Part shown: one piece after another, positions 1 to 7,917 of the stretch | How positions within the stretch are numbered: position 1 is the stretch's first letter | How the letters are laid out: every line of letters starts with the position of its first letter | From: Nitrospirillum iridis | Lineage (GTDB): Bacteria; Pseudomonadota; Alphaproteobacteria; Azospirillales; Azospirillaceae | Direction: 5' to 3' | DNA: 64,000 nucleotides | Assembly: GCF_014205765.1 (NCBI RefSeq) | Contig: NZ_JACIIZ010000019.1 | Span: 49,018-113,017 of the forward strand | The notes under the pieces: generated by a model | Database searches by the model: none | What the model was told of the DNA's origin: nothing | Seen by the model: only the letters and a program-made list of their open reading frames with translations | Position numbers and translations under genes: made by a program

Positions 1-1575
1 TATGCCGGATCGTGGAGCCGGGGCGATGACTACGACCGCGGGGGCGACGGCAAAAGCGTCAACTCCACCCTGTTCGAAACCCAAAGCCACGCGCTCAGCC
101 TGGCGGCCCGGGTGGGCGAGGACGGCGTGCTGGAGGTGCGGGGCGGCGTGCAGGTCACGCCCTATGAGGGCTTCGCCAACCAGCGCATGGACATGACCGA
201 CAACCGGGGCACCTCGGTCGACGCTCACTACAAGGCCGGCTTCGCCTGGGGCCGCCTTGACGCCACCGCCTATTGGCAGCATGTGCGCCACGCCATGAAC
301 TTCCTGGCGGACAAGGGCGGATATGACGACGGCGGCATGCCGATGAACACCCGGTCGAACGCCGACGGCTACACGGTGAAGGCCGACATACCGCTGAGCG
401 CGGCCGACACGCTGCGCGTGGGCAATGAGTTCCACCATTACGCCCTGGACGATTGGTGGCCACCGGTCGGCGGCATGATGGCCATGATGATGGGACCCAA
501 CACCTTCCACACCATCAATGGCGGGACGCGCGACCGCCTGGGCACCTATGTCGAATGGGAACGGACCTGGGGCGGCGGCTGGAGTAGCCTGGCGGGCCTG
601 CGCAACGACACGGTGTGGACCGGCACGGGCACCGTGTCGGGATACAACGCCAGCTACGCCAAGGACGCGGCCGCCTTCAACGCGCGAGACCGGTCCCGCA
701 CGGACGCGAATGTCGATGCCACCGCCGAACTGCGCTACGCCGTCGGCGACCAGGCCACCGTCGACCTGGGCTACGCCCGCAAGAGCCGCAGCCCCAACCT
801 CTATGAGCGCTACGCCTGGTCCACCGGCAACATGGCCAGCAGCATGATCACCTGGAACGGTGACGGGAATTTCTATGTCGGCAATCCGGACCTGAAGCCC
901 GAAGTCGCCAACACCGTCAGCACGTCGCTTAGCTGGCACGCGGCCACGGCCGCCGACGGGGAAGGCGCCACCCCGCCCCCGGCGTGGGAGGTGCGCCTGA
1001 CCCCGTATTACAGCTATATCGAGGATTACATCAGCCAGCGCCGGCTGGGCACCGTGGTCTCCAACGGCGTTTCCTTCGCCAAGGTCATGTTCGCCAACCG
1101 CGACGCCCGGACCTACGGCGTGGACCTGTCAGGCCGGGCCACGGTCTGGCGCGACGCGGACCTTGGCGTCCTCGGCGTCAGCGGTTCGCTGGGCTGGGTT
1201 CGGGGACAGACGGTGTCGGACGACGACGGCCTCTACCACATGATGCCCCTGAACGGACGGATCGGCGTGGAGCACACGCTGGGCGGCTGGCACGGCGCGG
1301 TGGACGTGCAAATGGTCGACGCCAAGACAAAGGTCGACCACCTGCTGAACGAGCCGACAACCCCGGGCTACACCCTGGTCAACCTGCGCGGCAGCTACAG
1401 CTGGGGCAACATCCGCGTCGATGTCGCCATCGAGAACCTGATGGACAAGGCCTATGCCCTGCCCTTGGGTGGCATCGATTATGGCGACTGGCAGGCCGGC
1501 AACCACACCACACCGCTGGGCTCCCTGCCCGGCCCCGGCCGGTCCTTCAACGCCGGCCTGACCGTGGCGTTCTGA
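1..1575 (+). CDS. TonB-dependent receptor, 5' part outside the window
   Basis: Outer-membrane beta-barrel receptor that imports a metal or metal chelate using TonB energy. Only the C-terminal 524 residues are present; the frame is open from base 1, so the signal peptide, TonB box and plug lie upstream. The visible part has alternating aromatic/polar barrel strands, the late-barrel motif with NPDLKPE near residue 300, and a terminal strand ending in VAF, as expected for an outer-membrane protein. A methionine-rich loop (GGMMAMMMG, near residue 160) and further Met/His residues recall TonB-dependent copper receptors of the OprC type, but siderophore transport cannot be excluded. The stop codon is one base before a tonB-like gene, so the two are probably co-transcribed. 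The family call is firm; the substrate is inference. Confidence 0.9.
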   Translation, partial: YAGSWSRGDDYDRGGDGKSVNSTLFETQSHALSLAARVGEDGVLEVRGGVQVTPYEGFANQRMDMTDNRGTSVDAHYKAGFAWGRLDATAYWQHVRHAMNFLADKGGYDDGGMPMNTRSNADGYTVKADIPLSAADTLRVGNEFHHYALDDWWPPVGGMMAMMMGPNTFHTINGGTRDRLGTYVEWERTWGGGWSSLAGLRNDTVWTGTGTVSGYNASYAKDAAAFNARDRSRTDANVDATAELRYAVGDQATVDLGYARKSRSPNLYERYAWSTGNMASSMITWNGDGNFYVGNPDLKPEVANTVSTSLSWHAATAADGEGATPPPAWEVRLTPYYSYIEDYISQRRLGTVVSNGVSFAKVMFANRDARTYGVDLSGRATVWRDADLGVLGVSGSLGWVRGQTVSDDDGLYHMMPLNGRIGVEHTLGGWHGAVDVQMVDAKTKVDHLLNEPTTPGYTLVNLRGSYSWGNIRVDVAIENLMDKAYALPLGGIDYGDWQAGNHTTPLGSLPGPGRSFNAGLTVAF

Positions 1576-1576
1576 C

Positions 1577-2311
1577 ATGGGGGGCAAGACCGCCCCGTCC
1601 GGGACGACGCCGGGCGTCAGCGACGGCTTCCGGCCGGCCGCGTACGGCCGGGCCATGCGTCCCCGGACGGGCGCGGTCTTCGCCGCCCTTCTGACGCTGG
1701 CCATCCAGGCCACCTTGGTCGCCTGGGTGGCCCGCTTGCCGGGCGCGCATCGGCCCGGACAGGAGCGGGGCGTCATGGTGACGGCCCGGCTGCTGGCCCC
1801 TGACCGCCCCGTGCCACGGCCAGACGGGGCGGCACCGCCCAGGCGGCCGGCACCCGCCCCAGCGCCCCGCTTCCGGCGCCCGGCCCAACCGGTCCGGACA
1901 CCCGCGTCCGCGGTGCCCACCATGGCGCCGGCGGCGGCCGAAACCACCGCACCCAGCCCGCCGCCGGACGTTGTCTCGGACGTTCCGGCGACCATCCCCG
2001 CCCTGCCATCCATGAGCCACGCGGGTCCCCCGCCACCGGATCTGATCGAGACCTACAGCCGGTCGGTATGGCTGGCGCTGGCTCGTCATCGGCCACCCGG
2101 CATCGCCGCCGCCGGCACGGTGGTGCTATTGATTTCGGTGGCGGCCGATGGCCAGGTGCGGCAGGCGATGATCCAGACATCCAGCGGAAGCGACCTGCTG
2201 GACGGCGTGGCGCTTCAGGCGGTCATGGACACGGGGCGGCTGCCGCCACCGCCAGAGGCCTTGCTGACGGGCGGCCAGTTCACCTTCACCGTGCCTTTCC
2301 GGTTTCGATAG
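1577..2311 (+). CDS. tonB: Energy transducer TonB
   Basis: Inner-membrane protein that couples proton-motive force to outer-membrane receptors. It shows a single N-terminal hydrophobic segment (about residues 33-52), a long Pro/Ala/Arg-rich periplasmic stretch (60-150), and a C-terminal TonB domain (about 157-244) with LIETYSRSVWLAL and the closing FTFTVPFRFR. This is the standard TonB order at ordinary length (244 residues). The chosen ATG is one base after the receptor stop, which suggests translational coupling. An alternative ATG at 1655 removes 26 residues and puts the membrane anchor at the very N-terminus. I see no ExbB/ExbD in the window, so this TonB probably serves the adjacent receptor using ExbBD from elsewhere. 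Confidence 0.88.
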   Translation: MGGKTAPSGTTPGVSDGFRPAAYGRAMRPRTGAVFAALLTLAIQATLVAWVARLPGAHRPGQERGVMVTARLLAPDRPVPRPDGAAPPRRPAPAPAPRFRRPAQPVRTPASAVPTMAPAAAETTAPSPPPDVVSDVPATIPALPSMSHAGPPPPDLIETYSRSVWLALARHRPPGIAAAGTVVLLISVAADGQVRQAMIQTSSGSDLLDGVALQAVMDTGRLPPPPEALLTGGQFTFTVPFRFR

Positions 2312-2328
2312 CCGCCTGGGACGGGCGT

Positions 2329-2556
2329 TCAGGCGACGATGTCGAGCAGCCGCTTGCTGTTCTCATCCACCGTCTTGGCCACCTGGGTCATGGCCTTGAA
2401 GGTCAGGGCGTCGCTGCTGAGGCTGACCACGTCGGTGGGGTTGATGTCGCCCTGGCTGGAGGCGATGGACACGGCATCCTGGCTGACCCGGGCGCTGCTG
2501 GTCTGCAGGCCGGCGGCCACGGTGGCGTAGGGGTTGGGGGCGGAGATGCTGGTCAT
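2329..2556 (-). CDS. Small flagellar rod-like protein (75 aa)
   Basis: Small protein without signal peptide or membrane segment. The N-terminus (NPYATVAAGLQTSSARV) and the C-terminus (SLSSDALTFKAMTQVAKTVDENSKRLLDIVA, split here by its two halves) resemble the two terminal helices of flagellar rod/hook proteins such as FlgB, FlgC and FlgG, whose ends pair as a coiled coil. The whole middle domain of those proteins is missing, so only the coiled-coil ends remain. No flagellar genes are nearby. It converges on tonB, with 17 bases between the stops. A weak Shine-Dalgarno and a TATATT-like element lie just upstream of the ATG. Function unknown; the resemblance is by eye. Confidence 0.6.
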   Translation of the reverse strand: MTSISAPNPYATVAAGLQTSSARVSQDAVSIASSQGDINPTDVVSLSSDALTFKAMTQVAKTVDENSKRLLDIVA

Positions 2557-2615
2557 GTCCGGAATATAGCACCGTGGCAGGGCGTGGCACAGGGGGGTAC
2601 CTGAAAGCGCGCCCC

Positions 2616-3131
2616 TCAGTTCTGCGGCGGCACCACCAGCACAGTGACCGTGGCGGCCGGACTGTTGGACAACTGCAACACATAGGTGCCGGCGGCCAAG
2701 CCGAAATCCACCACCTTGTGGATACCGGAACAGTTGGGGCCATGCTTGTGGCTGGTGGAGTCCAGCGATTTTCCATCCATGACCACGTCAACCCAGGCCG
2801 TGCCGTCCAGCGCGACGCGGTAGGGGCCGGCCATGGGCACGGTGAAGGACACCGTGCCGGCATAGGTCTTGTCCGCCGCCGGCTTCGGCGGGTTGACGGC
2901 CAAGGCCACCCCCTCCTTGGGCGCCAGGGTCACCCGTGCCGGCGAGCCCGGCGCGATCGAGGGCGCCGCCGCGGAACCGGTGGCGGCGGTCACCGGCACG
3001 GCCGCCAGGCGCCAGGCCTTCAGGTCGGCCGGCCATTCCACCGCCACGCCCTTGCACGACGGATCAGCACCCTGGGCCCACGCCGGCGCCGCGAGCGTCA
3101 TCACCACCATCGCCAATACCACACCGCGCAT
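2616..3131 (-). CDS. Secreted protein of unknown function
   Basis: Exported protein of 171 residues. Residues 1-20 form a clear signal peptide ending in APAWAQ. The start was chosen because AGAAGGGG lies six bases before this ATG; in-frame starts further upstream (to 3224) would run through the palindrome at 3158-3181 and lengthen the signal sequence. The mature part is rich in beta-forming stretches and has two cysteines that could pair (about residues 25 and 139) and a His/Lys-rich patch, TSHKHGPNCSGIHK, reminiscent of a metal site. I do not recognise the family. It is monocistronic and preceded by a near-adjacent palindrome that may be its operator. Confidence 0.7.
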   Translation of the reverse strand: MRGVVLAMVVMTLAAPAWAQGADPSCKGVAVEWPADLKAWRLAAVPVTAATGSAAAPSIAPGSPARVTLAPKEGVALAVNPPKPAADKTYAGTVSFTVPMAGPYRVALDGTAWVDVVMDGKSLDSTSHKHGPNCSGIHKVVDFGLAAGTYVLQLSNSPAATVTVLVVPPQN

Positions 3132-3157
3132 GACCATCCCCTTCTCCCGCGCCATAT

Positions 3158-3181
3158 CGCTATATCCAGTCAGATATAGCG
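3158..3181. promoter_or_regulatory. AT-rich palindrome upstream of the secreted protein gene
   Basis: CGCTATATC and GATATAGCG form perfect 9-base arms around CAGTCA. The element is far more AT-rich than its surroundings and ends 27 bases before the ATG at 3131. The position fits an operator overlapping the promoter, or a 5' UTR hairpin. No cognate regulator is recognised. Confidence 0.5.
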
Positions 3182-3344
3182 TGCGCGCTGTGACCCACGG
3201 CAAGGAAATCGCGCGCCGTCGCACCGCGACAAGCGGTGTGGCCCCGAAAATTAACCGCCAAGCGGCCCTGTCGTCGCCGCAATCTCAATCTTAAGTAAAA
3301 GGACGGCCGATGGGGGCCGCGAGTGGACCGAACGGGGGATATCT

Positions 3345-4157
3345 TTGGGTGTAAGGATGCATTGGCGGGCGGCGCTGGCCGTCCTGGCCTTGTTGGCGGC
3401 GGGCACTGCCCGGGCCCAGACGGGGGAAAAGGCCGCGACGGATCAGTCGGCGGGGCTGGCAGCCCCCCAAACGGCACCCGACCCGCCGGTCGAGGCGGTG
3501 CCGGAAATGGTGGTCACCTCGCGTGAGCAGTTCGGCAAGACCTCCTACGCCAAGCTGGCCGAAGCGCTGAAGGTGCTGGACCACATGGAGAACGCCAGCG
3601 GTCATCATTTGCGCATGGTCTTCAAGGTGGAACTGGGCAAGGACAAGTCCGGCCCCCTGCCCGTCCAACTGTGGGCCGTCTACAACGGGAAGGAGGAAGC
3701 CATCGAATCCACCCCCGACGGCTATTTCTACATCCCCTACCGCAGCGATTGGGAAGCCGCCGACGCGAAGCTGGTCAGCAACCAGGCCAAGGGCGCGTTG
3801 CGGGCCACGGTGATGCTGGAAGTGCTGCCCACCGCAGGCCAGCCCGTCGCCTATGCCGAATTGCGCCAGGGCGCCCAGGTGCTGGATCGGGCGATCGAGG
3901 AATTCGTCGGCCCGGTCATGGGCTTCTTCGTGCCCAGCATCGACCAGTTGGATTTCATGTGTGAGCCCCGGGAGCATTGCCGCGTCAACGCCGCCCTGAC
4001 CACGGGCGAGGTGCTGGAGGCCGACGACAAGGGCCGTCCCCTCCTGGAATTCGGCCGCAAGATGGACCGCCGCAACCCCGCGCTCAGCCTGGCCGCCACC
4101 GGCGAGGACGGCGCCCCCGCCCGCCTGTACGCCCAGCCGGAGCTGCACATTTTCTGA
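3345..4157 (+). CDS. Secreted protein of unknown function (270 aa)
   Basis: Predicted periplasmic protein. The N-terminus (MHWRAALAVLALLAAGTARAQ) is a signal peptide with cleavage after ARA. The TTG at 3345 was chosen because GGGGGA lies six bases upstream; the alternative ATG at 3357 has its purine run touching the codon. The mature part begins with a low-complexity Ala/Pro stretch, followed by a mixed alpha/beta region of about 220 residues with two cysteines (CEPREHC) that could form a disulfide. No known domain is recognised. The gene converges on the GH1 gene and shares the short intergenic terminator region. Confidence 0.75.
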   Translation: MGVRMHWRAALAVLALLAAGTARAQTGEKAATDQSAGLAAPQTAPDPPVEAVPEMVVTSREQFGKTSYAKLAEALKVLDHMENASGHHLRMVFKVELGKDKSGPLPVQLWAVYNGKEEAIESTPDGYFYIPYRSDWEAADAKLVSNQAKGALRATVMLEVLPTAGQPVAYAELRQGAQVLDRAIEEFVGPVMGFFVPSIDQLDFMCEPREHCRVNAALTTGEVLEADDKGRPLLEFGRKMDRRNPALSLAATGEDGAPARLYAQPELHIF

Positions 4158-4173
4158 AGAACGGACAAGGTGG

Positions 4174-4203
4174 AAAAAACGGGCGGAGGATGCCCCCGCC
4201 CGT
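4174..4203 (-). terminator. Rho-independent terminator of the GH1 gene
   Basis: On the minus strand ACGGGCGG and CCGCCCGT form an 8-bp stem with a nine-base loop, followed directly by six T residues. It lies 25 bases after the beta-glucosidase stop. Confidence 0.8.
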
Positions 4204-4228
4204 CATCGTTCGCTTCAGGCGCGGCCGA

Positions 4229-5674
4229 TCAGAACCCGTTGTCCTTGGCCACCTTGGCGTACCAGAGGCCCGAGTCCTTGATGGTGCGTTTCTGGTTGTT
4301 CTTGAAATCGACGTAGACCAAGCCGAAGCGCTGACTATAGCCCTGGGCCCACTCGAAATTGTCCATCAGGCTCCAGGCGTGGTAGGCGCGGACCGGCGCC
4401 CCATCCTTGATCGCGCGGGACAAGGCCGCAAAGTAGGCCTTCATGTATTCGATCCGCTTGGCGTCCTTCACATGGCCGTTGACCAGCGGTGTGTTATAAG
4501 CGGCACCGCTTTCCGTGATCTCGATGGGGCGGTTGCCGATGGCCTTGGCCATGCGCACCAGCGTGTCGTGGAAGCCGTCGGGATCGATGTCCCAGCCGAT
4601 GTCGGTCTTGGCATGCGGGCCCTCGCCCCACTGGTGATCGGTGTTCAGGCCGGGCACACCATTACCCTCCGGCTTATCGGCCACCACCCAGCGGGTGTAG
4701 TAGTTCAGGCCAACCATGTCGTAGTCGGCCCGCATGGCTTTCTCGTCACCCGGCTGGATGCCCAGCAGGTCCGCCTGACGGTCCGCCGGCAGCACGTCGG
4801 GGTAGGTGCCGTCTAGGACCGGCTGCAGGAACCACAGGTTCAGGAAGCGGTGATAGCGCTCGGCCGCGGCCTTGTCGGCCTCGCTATCGGTGCGCGGCAC
4901 CATGTTGGCGACGTCACAGACGCTACCGACCTCGAACTTGGGATTGATGGCCTTCAGGGCGCGGAAGGCCTTGCCCTGGCTGAGGTTCACCACATGGGTG
5001 GCCCGCAGCATCTGCAGCGGGTCCTTGTGGCCGGGGGCGAAGATGCCTTCCCAATAGCCCAGATGGGTGAAGGTCTTGGGCTCGTTCAGGATCGCCCAAT
5101 GGTTGATGCGGTCACCCAGCGCGCGGCCGACGATGTCGGCATACTCCGCCAGACGGTCGGCGGTGTCGCGGTTGGTCCAGCCGCCGGCGTCATCCAGCGC
5201 CTGTGGCAGGTCCCAATGATACAGGGTGACCAGGGGACGGGCGCCCGCCTCCAGCACCGCGTCGGTCAGGCGCTTGTAGTAGTCGAGGCCGGCCTGGTTG
5301 ACCGCCCCCTTGCCCAAGGGCTGCACCCGCGACCAGGAAAGGGAATAGCGATAGCTCTTGAGGTTCAGCTGGCGGATGAGCGCCGCGTCTTCCTTATACT
5401 TGTGATAACTGTCGCAGGCGACGTCGCCGGTGTCGCCGTTCTTGATGCGGCCCGGCTGGCGGACGAAGGTGTCCCAGATGGACGGCCCCTTGCCATCGGC
5501 GTTCCACCCGCCCTCGACCTGATAGGCCGCGGTGGCCGCCCCCCATAGAAAGTCCTTGGGAAACGTCACCTTCTCCGCGTTCGCGGCCGCCAAAGCGGCG
5601 CGCCAGCCCCCGCCAACGGCACCCACACCGGCCAGGGCGGCCGTGCCCTGCAATAGGGCGCGACGATTGATCAT
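4229..5674 (-). CDS. GH1 family beta-glucosidase, Tat-exported
   Basis: Retaining beta-glycosidase that hydrolyses beta-glucosides (cellobiose-like sugars), probably in the periplasm. The N-terminus has a twin-arginine signal (NRRALLQG, residues 3-10, then a hydrophobic stretch to about 30). The GH1 barrel fills the rest. FLWGAATAAYQVEGG (42-56) is the family signature. The acid/base Glu198 lies in LNEP and the nucleophile Glu388 in ITESG, where most members have ITENG. Length (481) is typical once the signal is allowed for. The ATG overlaps the stop of a 59-codon upstream ORF (ATGA), implying coupled translation. LacI-type operator-like palindromes lie about 210 bases upstream. Substrate specificity is inferred from the family only. 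Confidence 0.93.
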   Translation of the reverse strand: MINRRALLQGTAALAGVGAVGGGWRAALAAANAEKVTFPKDFLWGAATAAYQVEGGWNADGKGPSIWDTFVRQPGRIKNGDTGDVACDSYHKYKEDAALIRQLNLKSYRYSLSWSRVQPLGKGAVNQAGLDYYKRLTDAVLEAGARPLVTLYHWDLPQALDDAGGWTNRDTADRLAEYADIVGRALGDRINHWAILNEPKTFTHLGYWEGIFAPGHKDPLQMLRATHVVNLSQGKAFRALKAINPKFEVGSVCDVANMVPRTDSEADKAAAERYHRFLNLWFLQPVLDGTYPDVLPADRQADLLGIQPGDEKAMRADYDMVGLNYYTRWVVADKPEGNGVPGLNTDHQWGEGPHAKTDIGWDIDPDGFHDTLVRMAKAIGNRPIEITESGAAYNTPLVNGHVKDAKRIEYMKAYFAALSRAIKDGAPVRAYHAWSLMDNFEWAQGYSQRFGLVYVDFKNNQKRTIKDSGLWYAKVAKDNGF

Positions 5675-5850
5675 GCTGTCTGTACTCCGTTTCTTGGTAG
5701 CGCCTCATCCCCACGGACGCCCCGCCGCGTACGCTCATCCCGCGACCGGTTCCGGTATCGGCTGTCCGGCAAGGCCAAGGCATGCGCCCGCATAAGCGCT
5801 TCCGCCGGTGAAACCGGACCGGAAACGGTGCCAAGCTTGGTTTTCGTCAT
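5671..5850 (-). CDS. 59-codon ORF coupled to the GH1 gene
   Basis: An open frame of 59 codons begins at an ATG behind an excellent Shine-Dalgarno (GGGAGGAAGGG). Its TGA overlaps the GH1 ATG as ATGA. The peptide starts MTKTKLGTVSGPVSPAEALM, is highly basic in its second half (many Arg), and has no signal peptide or membrane segment. The strong ribosome site and exact overlap suggest that it is translated and that the GH1 gene depends on it by coupling. It could be a leader peptide or a small protein with its own role. I recognise no family, and expression is inference. Confidence 0.5.
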   Translation of the reverse strand: MTKTKLGTVSGPVSPAEALMRAHALALPDSRYRNRSRDERTRRGVRGDEALPRNGVQTA

Positions 5851-5885
5851 GCCCTTCCTCCCAAAAGGACTTTTACCCTATGTCG

Positions 5886-5911
5886 GACAGCGCTGTCACA
5901 CGCGATGTGAC
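5886..5911. promoter_or_regulatory. Overlapping operator-like palindromes between GH1 and cysT
   Basis: GACAGCGCTGTC at 5886-5897 is a perfect 12-base palindrome centred on CG, the form bound by LacI-family regulators. It overlaps GTCACA-CGCGA-TGTGAC at 5895-5911, a second perfect inverted repeat. They lie 36 bases upstream of the 59-codon ORF start and so probably control the GH1 unit. An AT-rich stretch that could hold promoters follows at 5941-5985. Confidence 0.55.
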
Positions 5912-6096
5912 CGCTAACGTGCGGGAAATACGGCTCCCGTCGACAGATTTACATTTTACACTTTTGTAATGCTGATTTATTCGAAGATGCATGGCACCCC
6001 TGTGAAAGAGGCGCCTGCACTCCACAGCGTGAAGGTTGTACACGCTCCCGGCCTTATGCATTAATCTCGCGTCTCGAATTTGGGGAAAGGCCGCCC

Positions 6097-6156
6097 ATGA
6101 CCCGACCGGGTTCGTCTCACGTCGACTTATCCCTCTCGGGCGGGACAGCCTCGTGA
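6097..6156 (+). CDS. 19-codon leader ORF overlapping cysT
   Basis: ATG at 6097 follows GGGGAAAGG by six bases. The frame encodes [19 protein letters not shown] and ends at a TGA (6154-6156) overlapping the proposed cysT GTG start (GTGA). It contains no cysteine or methionine run that would suggest classical attenuation. The strong ribosome site and precise overlap suggest that cysT translation is coupled to it. Translation has not been shown; alternatively cysT starts elsewhere and this is chance. Confidence 0.4.
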   Translation: MTRPGSSHVDLSLSGGTAS

Positions 6157-7028
6157 CGGCCGCGGTGTCCACCGGCGGCGTCAAGCCGGCCAAGCGCGGG
6201 CGGGGCTTCCTTGCGCCGACCATCCTGCCGGGCTTCGGCACGGCCTTCGGCTTCACGCTGTTCTATCTGTGCCTGATCGTCCTGATCCCCCTGGGCCACA
6301 TGGTCCTGGTGTCGGCCGGCGTGGGCTGGACCAGGTTCTGGGCCATCACGCTGGCCCCTCGGGTGTTGCACGCCTTCTACATCAGCTTCGGCTGCGCCTT
6401 CGTGGCCGCGCTGGTGAACGCCGTGTTCGGCCTGATCGTCGCCTGGGTGCTGGTGCGCTATCGCTTCCCCGGGCGGCGCATCATCGACGCCATGGTCGAC
6501 CTGCCCTTCGCCCTGCCCACCTCCGTCGCCGGTATCGCCCTGACGGCCATCTACGCCCCCAACGGCTGGGTGGGGGCCTTCGCCAAGGCCGCCGGCTTCA
6601 AGATCGCTTTCACGCCGCTGGGCATCATCATCGCCCTGGTGTTCGTGGGCCTGCCCTTCATCGTCCGCACGGTGGAGCCGGTGCTGCAGGACCTCGACGC
6701 GGAGGTGGAGGAGGCGGCGGCCTCGCTGGGCGCCACCCGGTGGCAGACCTTCTCCAAGGTGCTGCTGCCCGCCATCCTGCCGGCGCTGCTCACCGGCATC
6801 GCCCTGGCCTTCGCCCGCGGGGTGGGGGAATACGGCTCCGTCATCTTCATCGCCGGCAACATCCCGGCGGTGTCGGAGATCGTGCCCCTGCTGATCGTCG
6901 CCCGGCTGGAGCAGTACGACTACGCCGGCGCCACCATCATCGCCACGGCCATGCTGGGCCTCTCCTTCCTCTTGCTGCTGGCCATCAATTTCCTGCAGCG
7001 CTGGACCCGGTCGCGCCATGCCCGCTGA
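6153..7028 (+). CDS. cysT: Sulfate ABC transporter permease CysT
   Basis: One of two membrane subunits of the sulfate/thiosulfate importer. The protein has six hydrophobic segments and the cytoplasmic EAA loop [15 protein letters not shown] that contacts the ATPase. The sequence [17 protein letters not shown] near the N-terminus is typical of CysT/CysU. The GTG at 6153 fits family N-termini; a TTG at 6036 would add 39 residues that look non-coding. The gene overlaps cysW by 11 bases and begins cysT-cysW-cysA. The usual periplasmic sulfate-binding protein gene (sbp/cysP) does not precede it, so the binding protein must be encoded elsewhere. Confidence 0.93.
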   Translation: MTAAVSTGGVKPAKRGRGFLAPTILPGFGTAFGFTLFYLCLIVLIPLGHMVLVSAGVGWTRFWAITLAPRVLHAFYISFGCAFVAALVNAVFGLIVAWVLVRYRFPGRRIIDAMVDLPFALPTSVAGIALTAIYAPNGWVGAFAKAAGFKIAFTPLGIIIALVFVGLPFIVRTVEPVLQDLDAEVEEAAASLGATRWQTFSKVLLPAILPALLTGIALAFARGVGEYGSVIFIAGNIPAVSEIVPLLIVARLEQYDYAGATIIATAMLGLSFLLLLAINFLQRWTRSRHAR

Positions 7029-7875
7029 TCCCCACTCCCGCCGCCCCGCCGTGGGCGAAGGCCCCCTGACGCGCGTCGCGCTCATCGGCCTGGCCATCCT
7101 GTTCCTGGCCGCCTTCCTGGCCCTGCCGCTGGCCGCCGTGTTCAGCCAAGCCCTGGCCAAGGGCGTCGGCGCCTTCATCAAGGGACTGACCGATCCCGAC
7201 GCCCTGCAGGCGGTCAAGCTGACCCTGATGGTGGCCGTGATCGCCGTGCCGCTGAACCTGGTGTTCGGCGTGGCGGCCAGTTGGGCCATCGCCAAGTTCC
7301 AGTTCCGAGGCAAGAGCCTGCTGCTGGCCCTGATCGACCTGCCCTTCTCCGTCTCGCCGGTCATATCGGGCCTGGTCTACGTGCTGCTGTTCGGCCTGCA
7401 TGGCACCTTCGGCCCCTGGCTGCGGGACCACGGGGTGCAGATCATCTTCGCCGTGCCGGGCGTGGTGCTGGCCACCGTCTTCGTCACCTTCCCCTTCGTC
7501 GCGCGGGAGCTGATCCCCCTGATGCAGGAACAGGGCGTGGAGGATGAGGAGGCCGCCATCGTGCTGGGTGCCAGCGGCTGGCAGACCTTCCGCCTGGTGA
7601 CCCTGCCCAACATCCGCTGGGGCCTGCTGTACGGCGTGCTGTTGTGCAACGCCCGCGCTATGGGCGAGTTCGGGGCGGTGTCCGTTGTCTCCGGCCATAT
7701 CCGGGGCAAGACCAACACCATGCCCCTGCATGTCGAGATTCTGTACAACGAATATAATTTCGTGGCCGCCTTCGCGGTGGCCTCGCTGCTGGCGCTGTTG
7801 GCGCTGGTGACCCTGGCGGCCAAGGCGGCCCTGGAATGGCGTTTCGCCGACCAGATCGCCGCCGCCAAGCGCTGA
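7018..7875 (+). CDS. cysW: Sulfate ABC transporter permease CysW
   Basis: Second permease of the sulfate importer (285 aa), partner of CysT. It has an N-terminal membrane segment (about 20-42), five more across the protein, the EAA loop [23 protein letters not shown], and the CysW-typical [29 protein letters not shown]. The ATG lies inside the end of cysT, so the two are translationally coupled. A 42-base gap leads to cysA. Confidence 0.95.
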   Translation: MPADPHSRRPAVGEGPLTRVALIGLAILFLAAFLALPLAAVFSQALAKGVGAFIKGLTDPDALQAVKLTLMVAVIAVPLNLVFGVAASWAIAKFQFRGKSLLLALIDLPFSVSPVISGLVYVLLFGLHGTFGPWLRDHGVQIIFAVPGVVLATVFVTFPFVARELIPLMQEQGVEDEEAAIVLGASGWQTFRLVTLPNIRWGLLYGVLLCNARAMGEFGAVSVVSGHIRGKTNTMPLHVEILYNEYNFVAAFAVASLLALLALVTLAAKAALEWRFADQIAAAKR

Positions 7876-7917
7876 CCGGGGCAGCGACAATGACGACCAA
7901 AAAGACGGGCGGCGCGC

